Below, one piece after another: positions 24,610-33,500 of a stretch of 64,000 nt of DNA. The notes beneath the pieces are model-generated. The model was given only the letters and a program-made list of their open reading frames with translations. It was not told the origin of the DNA and made no database searches. The first letter of the stretch is position 1. Every line of letters starts with the position of its first letter. Made by a program: the position numbers and the translations under genes. Location of the stretch: the NCBI GenBank assembly GCA_049609325.1, contig JBMYYK010000006.1, positions 1 through 64,000 on the forward strand. The letters run 5' to 3'. This DNA comes from GCA-2733415 sp049609325 (GTDB taxonomy: Bacteria; Bacteroidota; Bacteroidia; Flavobacteriales; Flavobacteriaceae).

Positions 24610-26634
24610 ATGAAGAAAAGTTTTAAATTATTTACGATGTTACTATTGTTTGTGGTAACAGGAATTAACGCGCAAAACTATAAGTTTGGGAAAGTGTCAA
24701 AAGAAGAGCTTCTGGAAAAAAACAATCCGAATGCCCCTTCATCTAGCGCTACAGTTTTGTTCCGAAAGCAACATGTTAGTTTTGATTATGAGCATGGCAT
24801 TGGTTTTATTCAAAAAAACGAAATCCATGAACGTATAAAAGTTTACACAAAAGAAGGTTTTGAGTATGCAACTAAAACTATAGACTTATATAACGAATCT
24901 AATAATAGTAAAGAGTCATTAGTAGGATTAAAGGCAATTACGTATAATATTAATTCCGGAAAAATTCGTCAAACAAAACTAACTAAAGATGGTATTTTTA
25001 ACGAGGAAACAAATGATTATTGGCGTAAAGTAAAGTTTACATTACCTAATATAAAAGAAGGTTCTGTTATTGAATATAAATACACTATTGAGTCACAAAT
25101 GCTAGGTATTGATGACGTGTATTTGCAGCAAATGATTCCTATCAAAAAACTTGAACTGAAGGTTAAAACACCAGAGTATTTTCAATATAAAATGCATCAA
25201 AATCTAATGTCTAGTTATTTGCCAGATTTACAATATGAGTCTAAGGAAAGAAAAATTTTAATTACAGGATTAAATAACTCAGCAGTTACTCATGGTAAAA
25301 GGCCAAGTGATTTTAAAAGGTCGGAGTTAGTATTTATAGAAAATTGGACAGTTTTAGATGCAGAGAATATCCCAGCCTTAGCTAATGAATCTTATGTGTC
25401 ATCATTGAAAAATTATGCTGCATCAATAAAAATAGAATTACAACAAATGCGATTGCCTAACTCACCATTGAAATCTTTTTCAACAACGTGGGAGAAAGTA
25501 ACCAAAACTATATACACAAACAGTGGTTTTGGAGGTGAATTGAGTAAAGAGTCGTATTATAAAAAAGATTTAGATGCGTTACTTGCGGGAAAGACAAGCT
25601 CTAAAGATATAGTAACAACAGTTTTTAATTATGTGAAATCTAAAGTTCGTCATAATAATTTAAATGGTTATTATGTTGATAATGGGGTTAGAAAAGCGTA
25701 TAAAGACGGCGAAGGAAATGTAGCAGATATCAATTTAATGTTAGTTTCTATGCTAAGGTATGCTGGTATAGATGCTAATCCAGTACTAATAAGTACAGTT
25801 GATAATGGAACGGCTATGTTTCCAACAAAAAAAGGGTTTAATTATGTTATTTGTCATGTAAGCCTTAATAATGGTACGTTACTTTTAGACGCGACAAATA
25901 AATATTCAGTAAAAAATATAATTGACACAGACGCTTTGAATTGGAAGGGACGATTAGTGAGAAAAGATGGAAGTTCTGACTGGGTAGAGATTTTGCCAAA
26001 TAAAAATTCTAATCTTACAACTATGATTAGTGTAAAACTAAATGAAGATTTAATTGCTACGGGTAAAGTAAGGGATCAAAAAACACTATATAAAGCATAT
26101 GAATATAGGAATAAATACCAAGGAGTTAAAGATGAAGACTTATTAAAAAGTATTTCTAGCAAGTTAGGGAGTATTGACGTGTCTAATTTAGAGTTAAAAA
26201 ACCAATTAGAAATTGAAAAACCTATTCAGTCGTCTTATGATTTCGAGTATGAAGATGGTGTAGAAGAAGTTAATAATGAATTGTACATTCAACCGTTGAT
26301 GTTTCTCTCAAAAGACGAGAACTTATTTAATAATGACAAGAGAAATTATCCAGTAAATTTTGGTTATCCAAAAACAGAAAAAGCAATTGTTAATATAGAA
26401 GTTCCTAATGGATATAAAGTTAAAACGTTACCTCAAAGTGTAAAATTAATGATGTCTGATAATGTTGGAGATTATAATTTATTGGTGAAACAAAGTGGTA
26501 ATAAAATTCAAGTATCACAGACTTTAAATATCAATTATTCAATGATTTCTGTAGCGTATTATAAAGAATTACAAGCGATTTATAAAACGATGATAGAAAA
26601 GAATGCAGAGAAAATTGTTCTAGAAAAAATATAG
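24610..26634 (+). CDS. DUF3857 protein with transglutaminase-like core lacking the catalytic Cys
   Basis: A signal peptide ends at GINAQ. The layout parallels the preceding protein (DUF3857, transglutaminase-like core, C-terminal beta domain; 674 residues). In the core, the position of the catalytic Cys reads GNVADINLML, with Ala where the neighbour has Cys, while the His (VICHVSL) and Asp (LLLDAT) are kept. It is therefore probably not a cysteine hydrolase and may bind substrate or act with its neighbour. Function unknown. Confidence 0.78.
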   Translation: MKKSFKLFTMLLLFVVTGINAQNYKFGKVSKEELLEKNNPNAPSSSATVLFRKQHVSFDYEHGIGFIQKNEIHERIKVYTKEGFEYATKTIDLYNESNNSKESLVGLKAITYNINSGKIRQTKLTKDGIFNEETNDYWRKVKFTLPNIKEGSVIEYKYTIESQMLGIDDVYLQQMIPIKKLELKVKTPEYFQYKMHQNLMSSYLPDLQYESKERKILITGLNNSAVTHGKRPSDFKRSELVFIENWTVLDAENIPALANESYVSSLKNYAASIKIELQQMRLPNSPLKSFSTTWEKVTKTIYTNSGFGGELSKESYYKKDLDALLAGKTSSKDIVTTVFNYVKSKVRHNNLNGYYVDNGVRKAYKDGEGNVADINLMLVSMLRYAGIDANPVLISTVDNGTAMFPTKKGFNYVICHVSLNNGTLLLDATNKYSVKNIIDTDALNWKGRLVRKDGSSDWVEILPNKNSNLTTMISVKLNEDLIATGKVRDQKTLYKAYEYRNKYQGVKDEDLLKSISSKLGSIDVSNLELKNQLEIEKPIQSSYDFEYEDGVEEVNNELYIQPLMFLSKDENLFNNDKRNYPVNFGYPKTEKAIVNIEVPNGYKVKTLPQSVKLMMSDNVGDYNLLVKQSGNKIQVSQTLNINYSMISVAYYKELQAIYKTMIEKNAEKIVLEKI

Positions 26635-26636
26635 TT

Positions 26637-26963
26637 ATGGATATTAAAAACGCACAATTAGACGTAGATAACTGGATTAAAAATCATGGGGTTCGTTATT
26701 TTAATGAATTAACTAATATGGCACAATTGACTGAAGAAGTTGGAGAGGTGGCCAGAATTATTGCGCGTCGTTATGGGGAGCAAAGTGAAAAAGAATCTGA
26801 TAAAAATAAAGACTTAGGCGAGGAATTAGCAGATGTCATGTTTGTGGTGTTATGTTTGGCTAATCAAACTGGTATAGACTTGCAAGAGGCTTTTGATAAA
26901 AAGTTAGATTTAAAAACAAAGCGTGATCACGACAGGCATCATAATAATGAAAAATTAAAGTAA
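26637..26963 (+). CDS. MazG-like nucleotide pyrophosphohydrolase
   Basis: All-alpha NTP pyrophosphatase of about 108 residues. The metal-binding pattern is ExxE then ExxD: LTEEVGEVARII and GEELADVMFVV. It cleaves (d)NTPs to monophosphates, a house-cleaning role. It overlaps the next small gene by one base. Confidence 0.88.
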   Translation: MDIKNAQLDVDNWIKNHGVRYFNELTNMAQLTEEVGEVARIIARRYGEQSEKESDKNKDLGEELADVMFVVLCLANQTGIDLQEAFDKKLDLKTKRDHDRHHNNEKLK

Positions 26964-27199
26964 TGAGTCAGGAACTAAAAACAAGATCTTTATTGAAATT
27001 AGGATTGCGTTTATCGGCTGTGTTTTTTATTGTAGCCGTGATAATAAAAGTATTCATTAGTGTTTTAACGCAAAATTTTTCTGACTATGTGTATACCGAG
27101 GAGTTTAGAAACTATATGATTGTTTTAGCGTTATTTTCGTTGGTTTATGGTTTTTTAATGGCACATTTTCAGTTAAAAAAACACAATACAAAACGATGA
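26963..27199 (+). CDS. Small two-helix membrane protein, unknown
   Basis: 78 residues with a charged N-terminus and two hydrophobic helices (LSAVFFIVAVIIKVFISVL and MIVLALFSLVYGFLMAHF), ending in a basic tail. It overlaps both mazG-like and aroA genes, so it is translated within the operon. I recognise no family. The placement between a pyrophosphohydrolase and EPSP synthase gives no clear role. Confidence 0.6.
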   Translation: MSQELKTRSLLKLGLRLSAVFFIVAVIIKVFISVLTQNFSDYVYTEEFRNYMIVLALFSLVYGFLMAHFQLKKHNTKR

Positions 27200-28428
27200 A
27201 TTTAAAATTAAGTAAATCGTCTATTTGCTCTTCAAGTAAAATTGCAATTACGGGGTCAAAATCAGAAGCCAATAGGTTGCTGATATTAAATGCGTTGTTT
27301 GATCAGATAGATATTAAGAATTTGTCAAATTCTGACGACACACAGGTGCTTCAAAAAGCACTATCTTCAACAGAAGCAATCATTGATGTGCATCATGCTG
27401 GAACTGCAATGCGATTTCTTACTGCATATTTGGCTATTCAAGATAATAAAACAAGAGTATTAACAGGTTCGTCAAGAATGCAAGAAAGGCCCATAGGTGT
27501 ACTTGTTGATGCGCTAAAAATGTTAGGAGCGGATATTAGTTATCAAGATAAAGACGGGTTTCCTCCGTTGCTTATAACAGGAAAAACAATAACGGCTCAG
27601 CAAGTGACATTACAGGCAAACGTGTCTAGTCAATTCATATCAGCATTAGTATTGATTGCTCCAATGCTAAAAAACGGATTGGAGCTTATTCTTGAAGGTC
27701 AAATTACGTCAAGACCCTACATTCAAATGACGCTAAGTTTGCTTGAAAGTATAGGAGTTACTACCGAGTTTAAAGATAATCGCATAAAAGTTTATCCAGT
27801 AGATAGTTCAGAAATTAAGCCTAAAATTATTGTTGTAGAGTCCGATTGGAGTTCGGCGTCATACTATTATAGTATTGTTGCGCTATCTGAAGTAGGAACT
27901 ACAATTGAGTTGTCATCGTATTACAAAGAGTCTTTACAAGGTGATAGTGCATTGGTTGAAATATATGAAGCGTTTGGTGTGACTACTACATTTCGTGATA
28001 CATCAATTCAATTAACCAAAATTTCTACTGAAGTGAAAGGTAGGTTAGAGTTTAATTTAAATAATTCACCAGATATTGCACAAACCATAGCAGTAACGTC
28101 GTTTGCTATGGGAATATCGTGTGATTTATATGGCTTACATACCTTAAAAATTAAAGAAACAGATAGGTTGATTGCGTTAAAGACGGAGTTGACTAAATTT
28201 GGGGCTGATGTGACAATCACTGATGAGTCATTACATATTGAGTCAAGTATAAATATAAATTCTAATGTGGCTATAGACACCTATCAAGATCATAGAATGG
28301 CCATGGCTTTTGCGCCAATGGCATTAAAAACTGACGTTGTCATTAGAGAATCTGAAGTGGTTTCTAAATCATACCCTGAGTTTTGGAATGATTTAAAATC
28401 ACTCGGAATTCAAATAAATAAAATATAA
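27196..28428 (+). CDS. aroA: 3-phosphoshikimate 1-carboxyvinyltransferase (EPSP synthase)
   Basis: Sixth step of the shikimate pathway, joining phosphoenolpyruvate and shikimate-3-phosphate. Motifs: SKSEANRLLILNAL for the first substrate loop, HAGTAMRFLTAYLAI (the usual G-N-A-G-T shortened to H-A-G-T), QERPIGVLVDALKMLGA, SSQFISALVLIAP, and DHRMAMAFAP near the C-terminus. 410 residues, about 15 shorter than E. coli AroA. It is the last gene of the operon headed by DAHP synthase, so first and sixth steps are co-expressed. Confidence 0.93.
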   Translation: MNLKLSKSSICSSSKIAITGSKSEANRLLILNALFDQIDIKNLSNSDDTQVLQKALSSTEAIIDVHHAGTAMRFLTAYLAIQDNKTRVLTGSSRMQERPIGVLVDALKMLGADISYQDKDGFPPLLITGKTITAQQVTLQANVSSQFISALVLIAPMLKNGLELILEGQITSRPYIQMTLSLLESIGVTTEFKDNRIKVYPVDSSEIKPKIIVVESDWSSASYYYSIVALSEVGTTIELSSYYKESLQGDSALVEIYEAFGVTTTFRDTSIQLTKISTEVKGRLEFNLNNSPDIAQTIAVTSFAMGISCDLYGLHTLKIKETDRLIALKTELTKFGADVTITDESLHIESSININSNVAIDTYQDHRMAMAFAPMALKTDVVIRESEVVSKSYPEFWNDLKSLGIQINKI

Positions 28429-28440
28429 TTGCTAATTTAC

Positions 28441-28472
28441 TTGACAACCCCTATGTTCAGATTGTATATTAG
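28441..28472 (+). promoter_or_regulatory. Possible queA promoter (TTG-N21-TATATTAG)
   Basis: TTG at 28441 and TATATTAG at 28465-28472 resemble the -33/-7 pair with one mismatch in the -7 box. It lies just after the aroA stop and 20 bases before queA. Confidence 0.35.
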
Positions 28473-28492
28473 CAGCCTAATACAATAATTAC

Positions 28493-29542
28493 ATGAAATT
28501 ATCACAATTCGATTTCGAACTTCCAGAAGAATTATTATCTGAACATCCAGCAGAAAACAGAGATGAATCTCGTTTAATGGTGTTAAATAGAGCAGATCAA
28601 ACAATTGAACACAAACAGTTTAAAGATTTGATCAACTATTTTGATGAAGACGATGTAATGGTGCTTAATAATACTAAAGTATTTCCAGCAAGATTGTTCG
28701 GTAGTAAAGAAAAAACAGGAGCAAGAATTGAAGTGTTTTTATTGCGTGAACTAAGTAAAGAGCAACGTCTTTGGGATGTTTTAGTAGATCCAGCTAGAAA
28801 AATTAGAATCGGTAACAAATTATATTTTGGTGAAGACCAAACCTTAGTTGCTGAAGTTATCGATAACACAACCTCAAGAGGTAGAACCTTACGTTTTTTA
28901 TATGACGGAAGCTATGAAGAGTTTAGAGAAAAACTAAATGAGTTAGGGGTTACGCCATTGCCAAAATATATTAAAAGAGAGGTAGAACCAGAAGATAAAG
29001 AGCGTTACCAAACCATTTATGCAAAGCATGAAGGGGCAGTTGCTGCACCTACTGCGGGATTACATTTTTCTAAGCATTTATTAAAGCGTTTAGAAATTAA
29101 AGGTGTAAATTTTGCAGAGGTAACCTTGCATATTGGATTAGGAACGTTTAACCCAGTTGAGGTTGAAGATTTGTCTAAGCATAAAATGGACTCTGAAGAA
29201 ATGGTGATTGAAAAGCCAGCTGTAGATACCATCAACACGGCTAAAGCAAGAAAGAAAAGAGTTTGTGCAGTTGGTACAACTGTAATGAGAGCCTTAGAAA
29301 GTTCAGTGTCTTCAAACCAAACATTAAATGAGTTCGATGGTTGGACTAATAAGTATATTCACCCACCGCATGACTTTAGTATTGCAAATTGTATGATTAC
29401 GAATTTTCATACGCCTAAGTCAACGTTATTAATGATGGTTGCGGCCTTTGCTGATTATGATTTTGTAATGAAAGCTTATGACGAAGCAGTAAAAGAAGGT
29501 TATAACTTTTATTCATATGGTGATGCCATGTTGATATTATAG
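28493..29542 (+). CDS. queA: S-adenosylmethionine:tRNA ribosyltransferase-isomerase
   Basis: Adds the cyclopentene ring precursor to 7-aminomethyl-deazaguanine in tRNA during queuosine synthesis. Motifs: FDFELPEELLSEHPAENRDESRLMVL start, NTKVFPARLFG, TIYAKHEGAVAAPTAGLHF, and HIGLGTFNPVEVEDLSKHKMDSE. 349 residues, normal. Ends at a terminator. Confidence 0.95.
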   Translation: MKLSQFDFELPEELLSEHPAENRDESRLMVLNRADQTIEHKQFKDLINYFDEDDVMVLNNTKVFPARLFGSKEKTGARIEVFLLRELSKEQRLWDVLVDPARKIRIGNKLYFGEDQTLVAEVIDNTTSRGRTLRFLYDGSYEEFREKLNELGVTPLPKYIKREVEPEDKERYQTIYAKHEGAVAAPTAGLHFSKHLLKRLEIKGVNFAEVTLHIGLGTFNPVEVEDLSKHKMDSEEMVIEKPAVDTINTAKARKKRVCAVGTTVMRALESSVSSNQTLNEFDGWTNKYIHPPHDFSIANCMITNFHTPKSTLLMMVAAFADYDFVMKAYDEAVKEGYNFYSYGDAMLIL

Positions 29543-29565
29543 TCATATAAAATTATAATTTGAAG

Positions 29566-29600
29566 AAGGATTTACTGTGTATAGTAAGTCCTTTTTTTAT
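29566..29600 (+). terminator. Terminator after queA
   Basis: AAGGATTTACT pairs with AGTAAGTCCTT (one G-T pair) around a 6-base loop, followed by T8. Confidence 0.78.
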
Positions 29601-29654
29601 TTTAGCACTGTTTCATTTATTTAGTACATTTACCACACTTAAATTTTAGTTCAC

Positions 29655-31607
29655 TTGATATCACAAACTACCATAAATAATGTGTTTGAAACCGCCCGTT
29701 TAGAGGAGGTGATTGGTGATTTTGTGCAATTGAAAAAAGCCGGTAGTAATTTTAAAGGGTTAAGTCCGTTTACAGATGAGCGTTCACCTAGTTTTATGGT
29801 GTCGCCAGTTAAACAAATCTGGAAAGATTTTTCATCAGGTAAAGGAGGTAATGTGGTCGCTTTTTTAATGGAGCATGAGCATTATTCTTACCCTGAGGCT
29901 ATAAAGTATTTGGCAAAGAAATACAATATTGAAGTGGAGGAAACGGCGCAGTCTAATGAACAAAAAGAATTGGCTAGCGAACGGGAAAGCTTGTATTTGG
30001 TGTCTGAATATGCTCAAAAATATTTTTCTGATGTTCTGCACAATCAGGAGCAAGGTAAAGCTATTGGGTTGTCTTATTTTAAAGAACGCGGATTTACTCA
30101 AGAAACAATAGAGAAATTTAAGTTAGGATATGCTTTAGATCAGTGGGAAGCGTTTACCAAAACAGCTTTGAAAGAAGGCTATCAATTACAGTTTTTAGAA
30201 AAAACCGGACTCACCATTGTCAAAGGCGATAAACAGTTTGATCGTTTTAAAGGGCGTGTGTTATTTCCAATACATTCAATGAGTGGTAGAGTGTTAGGGT
30301 TTGGTGGTCGAATTTTAACTAACGATAAAAAAGCAGCAAAATACCTCAACTCTCCTGAAAGTGATATCTATCATAAAAGCAAAGTGTTGTATGGTATTTA
30401 TCAAGCCAAACAAACCATAGCAAAAGAAGATAACTGTTATTTAGTTGAAGGCTATACAGATGTGATTCAAATGCATCAAACGGGTATTCATAATGTTGTA
30501 GCCTCATCGGGTACGGCACTAACTAATGATCAGATACGGTTATTGAATAGGCTAACCAAGAATATCACAATTCTGTTTGATGGTGATGCAGCAGGGATGC
30601 GCGCGTCGTTACGAGGGGTAGATTTAATTTTGGAGCAGGGAATGAACGTGCGAATTTGCACCTTTCCAGAAGGAGAAGATCCTGATTCATTTGCTAAAAA
30701 GACCTCTTATGAAGATTTGGTGTTGTACTTTGAAACCAACTCTAAAGATTTTATCGCATTTAAAGCGGACTTACTTAATGAGGAAGCAAAAAATGACCCA
30801 ATAAAGAAGGCAGAAACAATTCGAGAAATCATTACTAGTATTTCTAAAATTCCAGATACAATTAAACGTGAGTTGTATATAAAGGAATGTGCTAGAATTA
30901 TGAGTATTTCAGAACAGGTGTTGTTTTCAACCTTAGCTCAATTGTCTAATTCTGAAGCTCGGTCAAATAAAATGCCAACAAAATCTCAACAAAGCTTTGA
31001 TGTTGTTCATAAATCAAAACAGCAGGTAAGTAAAGTTGATGAGCAATATGAGTTAGAGCGCAAAATAATTCAAATATTATTGTTGTATGCCACAGTAGAA
31101 ACTGAGTTTGAAGAGTTTTATTTGAAAGAAAATGATGCCGGTGAGTTGGTGTTAGAAAAAGATGTTGAGTCAAATATAGTACATCAAAAAATCTTTTTAA
31201 GCTTGCAGGAAGATGAGGTAGAGTTTACTAATGAGCAGTTTCAGACCTTATATTATAAGCTTGTTGAGGTGTTTCAAAATGACAATAAATTGCAAATAGA
31301 TCAATTTATAAATGTCTTAGAGCCTGTGTTGGCTAGTGAAGTGACTTCAATATTAATGAATGAAGAACGTTATACATTAAACGACTGGGAACGACAAAAC
31401 ATATTTCCGATAAAAAAAGAAGATAACATCTCTCGTTTAGTGAGTGAAAACATATTGTCTTTACGTCGTTTTTTAGTGACTAAAAAAATTAATGAGTTGG
31501 CAAAATCGGTGTCTCAAGAAGTTTCTAATACAGAGATTATCCAAGAAATTATGGATTATACGGCATTGAAAAAGCTGCTTTCTGAAAAATTAAATAGAGT
31601 GCTGTAA
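29655..31607 (+). CDS. dnaG: DNA primase with degenerate zinc-binding domain
   Basis: Makes RNA primers for replication. The start is TTG, because the family-typical ISQTTINNVFETARLEEVIGDF begins there and no ATG is near. The N-terminal domain (about 30-100) has the CHC2 fold pattern but none of the four zinc ligands: SPFT replaces CPFH and DFSS replaces CFGC (residues 37, 40, 58 and 61). The TOPRIM core is normal, with YLVEGYTDVIQMH and LFDGDAAGMRASLRG. The C-terminal about 180 residues are the helicase-binding domain. 650 residues, normal. Confidence 0.94.
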   Translation: MISQTTINNVFETARLEEVIGDFVQLKKAGSNFKGLSPFTDERSPSFMVSPVKQIWKDFSSGKGGNVVAFLMEHEHYSYPEAIKYLAKKYNIEVEETAQSNEQKELASERESLYLVSEYAQKYFSDVLHNQEQGKAIGLSYFKERGFTQETIEKFKLGYALDQWEAFTKTALKEGYQLQFLEKTGLTIVKGDKQFDRFKGRVLFPIHSMSGRVLGFGGRILTNDKKAAKYLNSPESDIYHKSKVLYGIYQAKQTIAKEDNCYLVEGYTDVIQMHQTGIHNVVASSGTALTNDQIRLLNRLTKNITILFDGDAAGMRASLRGVDLILEQGMNVRICTFPEGEDPDSFAKKTSYEDLVLYFETNSKDFIAFKADLLNEEAKNDPIKKAETIREIITSISKIPDTIKRELYIKECARIMSISEQVLFSTLAQLSNSEARSNKMPTKSQQSFDVVHKSKQQVSKVDEQYELERKIIQILLLYATVETEFEEFYLKENDAGELVLEKDVESNIVHQKIFLSLQEDEVEFTNEQFQTLYYKLVEVFQNDNKLQIDQFINVLEPVLASEVTSILMNEERYTLNDWERQNIFPIKKEDNISRLVSENILSLRRFLVTKKINELAKSVSQEVSNTEIIQEIMDYTALKKLLSEKLNRVL

Positions 31608-31608
31608 A

Positions 31609-32397
31609 TTAATACAGGTCTTTTGGAATTTCGCAAACAGGTATAGGTTGCATTTTATGTTGGTTACGTCTGTTGTAACTTGTGTAGATGTTAAATACGT
31701 CTAATTCTCTTCCTGAAAAATCATCAGCAGTTTTTCCTTCATCGTGCATTTTCATAGCCCATTCTAGTTCATCATAGTTTGCGCCAATTTGATCTTCATC
31801 ACTTCTAGCATCACCAAATAACCCGTCAGACGGTTTTGCTATTTTAATGCTGTTACAAACGCCTAAGGTTTCAGCTAATAAATAGACTTCAGATTTCATC
31901 AGGTCAGCAATCGGGCTTAAGTCTACTCCGCCATCGCCATATTTGGTGTAAAATCCAACACCAAAATCTTCTACTTTGTTTCCAGTTCCAGCAACAAGCC
32001 TGCCTAATAGCCCAGCGTAATAATACAACGTGGTCATGCGTAAACGTGCTCTGGTATTGGCAAGAGCCATATCAACAACGTCTTGTTTGCCTTCTAGAGA
32101 TACTTCTGTTTTGAATTCTTCAAACACAGGAGTCAAATCAGCTCTTGTGTCGGTGACATTCGGGAAACGGTTTTTCAAATCGGCAATATGCTCTTGAGCT
32201 CTGCTAACATGACTAGGGGCCTGATGAATCGGCATTTCAATACACAATACAGGAAGTCCGGTTTTTGCACATAGTGTAGAGGTTACGGCTGAATCTATAC
32301 CGCCAGAAATTCCCACAACAAAACCGTTAACATTAGCTTTGTTAGCATAATCTTTTAACCAGTTTACAATATGATTGATGACTTTTTCTGTTTGCAT
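31609..32397 (-). CDS. nadE: NAD+ synthase (ammonia-type)
   Basis: Final step of NAD synthesis, amidating deamido-NAD with ATP. The PP-loop is SGGIDSAV (about residues 31-38). TRARLRMTTLYYYAG, GTGNKVEDFGVGFYTKYGDGGVD and SPIADLMKSEVY follow. 262 residues with no glutaminase domain, so it depends on free ammonia or a separate amidase. It is divergent from gldB and convergent with dnaG (one-base gap). Confidence 0.95.
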   Translation of the reverse strand: MQTEKVINHIVNWLKDYANKANVNGFVVGISGGIDSAVTSTLCAKTGLPVLCIEMPIHQAPSHVSRAQEHIADLKNRFPNVTDTRADLTPVFEEFKTEVSLEGKQDVVDMALANTRARLRMTTLYYYAGLLGRLVAGTGNKVEDFGVGFYTKYGDGGVDLSPIADLMKSEVYLLAETLGVCNSIKIAKPSDGLFGDARSDEDQIGANYDELEWAMKMHDEGKTADDFSGRELDVFNIYTSYNRRNQHKMQPIPVCEIPKDLY

Positions 32398-32412
32398 AAT
32401 GACTTTCTTTAT

Positions 32413-32434
32413 GATTGTTGTTTAAGTAACAATC
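32413..32434. promoter_or_regulatory. Inverted repeat in the nadE/gldB divergent region
   Basis: GATTGTT-N8-AACAATC, followed immediately by a further ATTGTT. The arms cover the gldB -33 TTG and lie 16 bases from the nadE start, so a bound factor could affect both genes. A leader hairpin for nadE is the alternative. Confidence 0.4.
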
Positions 32435-32449
32435 TATTGTTTAAATTTG
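32418..32449 (+). promoter_or_regulatory. Promoter of gldBC (TTG-N21-TAAATTTG)
   Basis: TTG at 32418-32420 and TAAATTTG at 32442-32449 match the -33/-7 pattern; predicted start near 32454, about 57 bases before the gldB ATG. Confidence 0.6.
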
Positions 32450-32510
32450 TCTTGCTCGAAAATAATTATTATTTCTAACACTTGTAAAATTTTAGAAATG
32501 TTTTTTCGTT

Positions 32511-33500
32511 ATGTTTATTAATACAAAGAAAAATATGTTGCAGAAGTTGTTTTTATCAATACTTTTTATGGGGATACTATCGTGTTCTGATGACTATAAA
32601 ACGCCAGAAGATATCTCAAGTATTGAAATGGATGTTAAGGTGAAACGTTTTGATAAAGATTTTCTGAATGCTAATGTGAATTCGTTTGGAGACCTGAAGC
32701 GTAACTATCCATATTTTATCCCTCGTAATATTTCTAATGTTGACAGTTTATGGCGAGAAAAGAAACTGGATACCATAGAGCAGGAGTTGCTAACTGAATC
32801 GGTGAAAAAATTCCCAGATTTTGATAAGCAAACAGCGGAGTTAAACTTGCTATTCAAGCATATAAAATATAATTTCCCCGAATTTGAAACTCCTGAAGTG
32901 GTTACCTCAACATCTATGGTGTCGTATCGAGATAAAATATTGTTGCAAAATAATATTTTATTGATTGCTATAGACACATATTTAGGTGCTGACCATAAGT
33001 TTTATGCTGGGATTCCTCAATACATTTCTGCTCAATTAAAAGAAGAATTATTGGTGTCTGATGTGGCAGAAGTATATGCTAAACAGTATGTGCATACAAG
33101 TAATGAGCGCTCTTTTTTAGCGCAGATGATTTATTTTGGTAAGCTGTTGTATTTAAAAGATAAGTTCATGCCTTTTCAGTCTGAATATAGGCGAATTGGA
33201 TATTCAGAAGAGGAGTTGAATTGGGCTAAAGCAAATGAGTCTGAAATTTGGAGTTATTTTATAGAAAAGGATATTCTATTTAGTACAGATACCGCTTTAG
33301 CTGGGCGTTTTATTGCCCCTGCACCATTTTCTAAGTTTTATTTAGAGTTAGATAGTGAATCGCCAGGAATGTTAGGGCGCTATATAGGTTGGCAGATTGT
33401 CAGGTCATTTATGAAAAAGAATGATGTATCTTTGCGCGAACTTGCTACAATGAGTAGTAAAGAATTGTTTGATAAATCTAAATACAAACCAGAACAATAA
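32511..33500 (+). CDS. gldB: Gliding motility lipoprotein GldB
   Basis: A lipoprotein required for gliding and type IX secretion in flavobacteria. The signal peptide ends in the lipobox ILSC (Cys about residue 26). VKRFDKDFL, the NYPYFIP motif and the M-V-S-Y-R-D-K-I-L-L block are characteristic, as is the C-terminal PGMLGRYIGWQIVRSFM. A second ATG at 32535 gives a shorter signal. gldC follows with a one-base overlap and nadE lies upstream, the same arrangement I recall for the F. johnsoniae gldB region. Confidence 0.9.
   Translation: MFINTKKNMLQKLFLSILFMGILSCSDDYKTPEDISSIEMDVKVKRFDKDFLNANVNSFGDLKRNYPYFIPRNISNVDSLWREKKLDTIEQELLTESVKKFPDFDKQTAELNLLFKHIKYNFPEFETPEVVTSTSMVSYRDKILLQNNILLIAIDTYLGADHKFYAGIPQYISAQLKEELLVSDVAEVYAKQYVHTSNERSFLAQMIYFGKLLYLKDKFMPFQSEYRRIGYSEEELNWAKANESEIWSYFIEKDILFSTDTALAGRFIAPAPFSKFYLELDSESPGMLGRYIGWQIVRSFMKKNDVSLRELATMSSKELFDKSKYKPEQ

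Noticed and set aside
28429..28492. Possible preQ1 riboswitch before queA
   Set aside because: The 64-base gap shows no preQ1-I-like hairpin with an A-rich tail; a simple promoter fits better.
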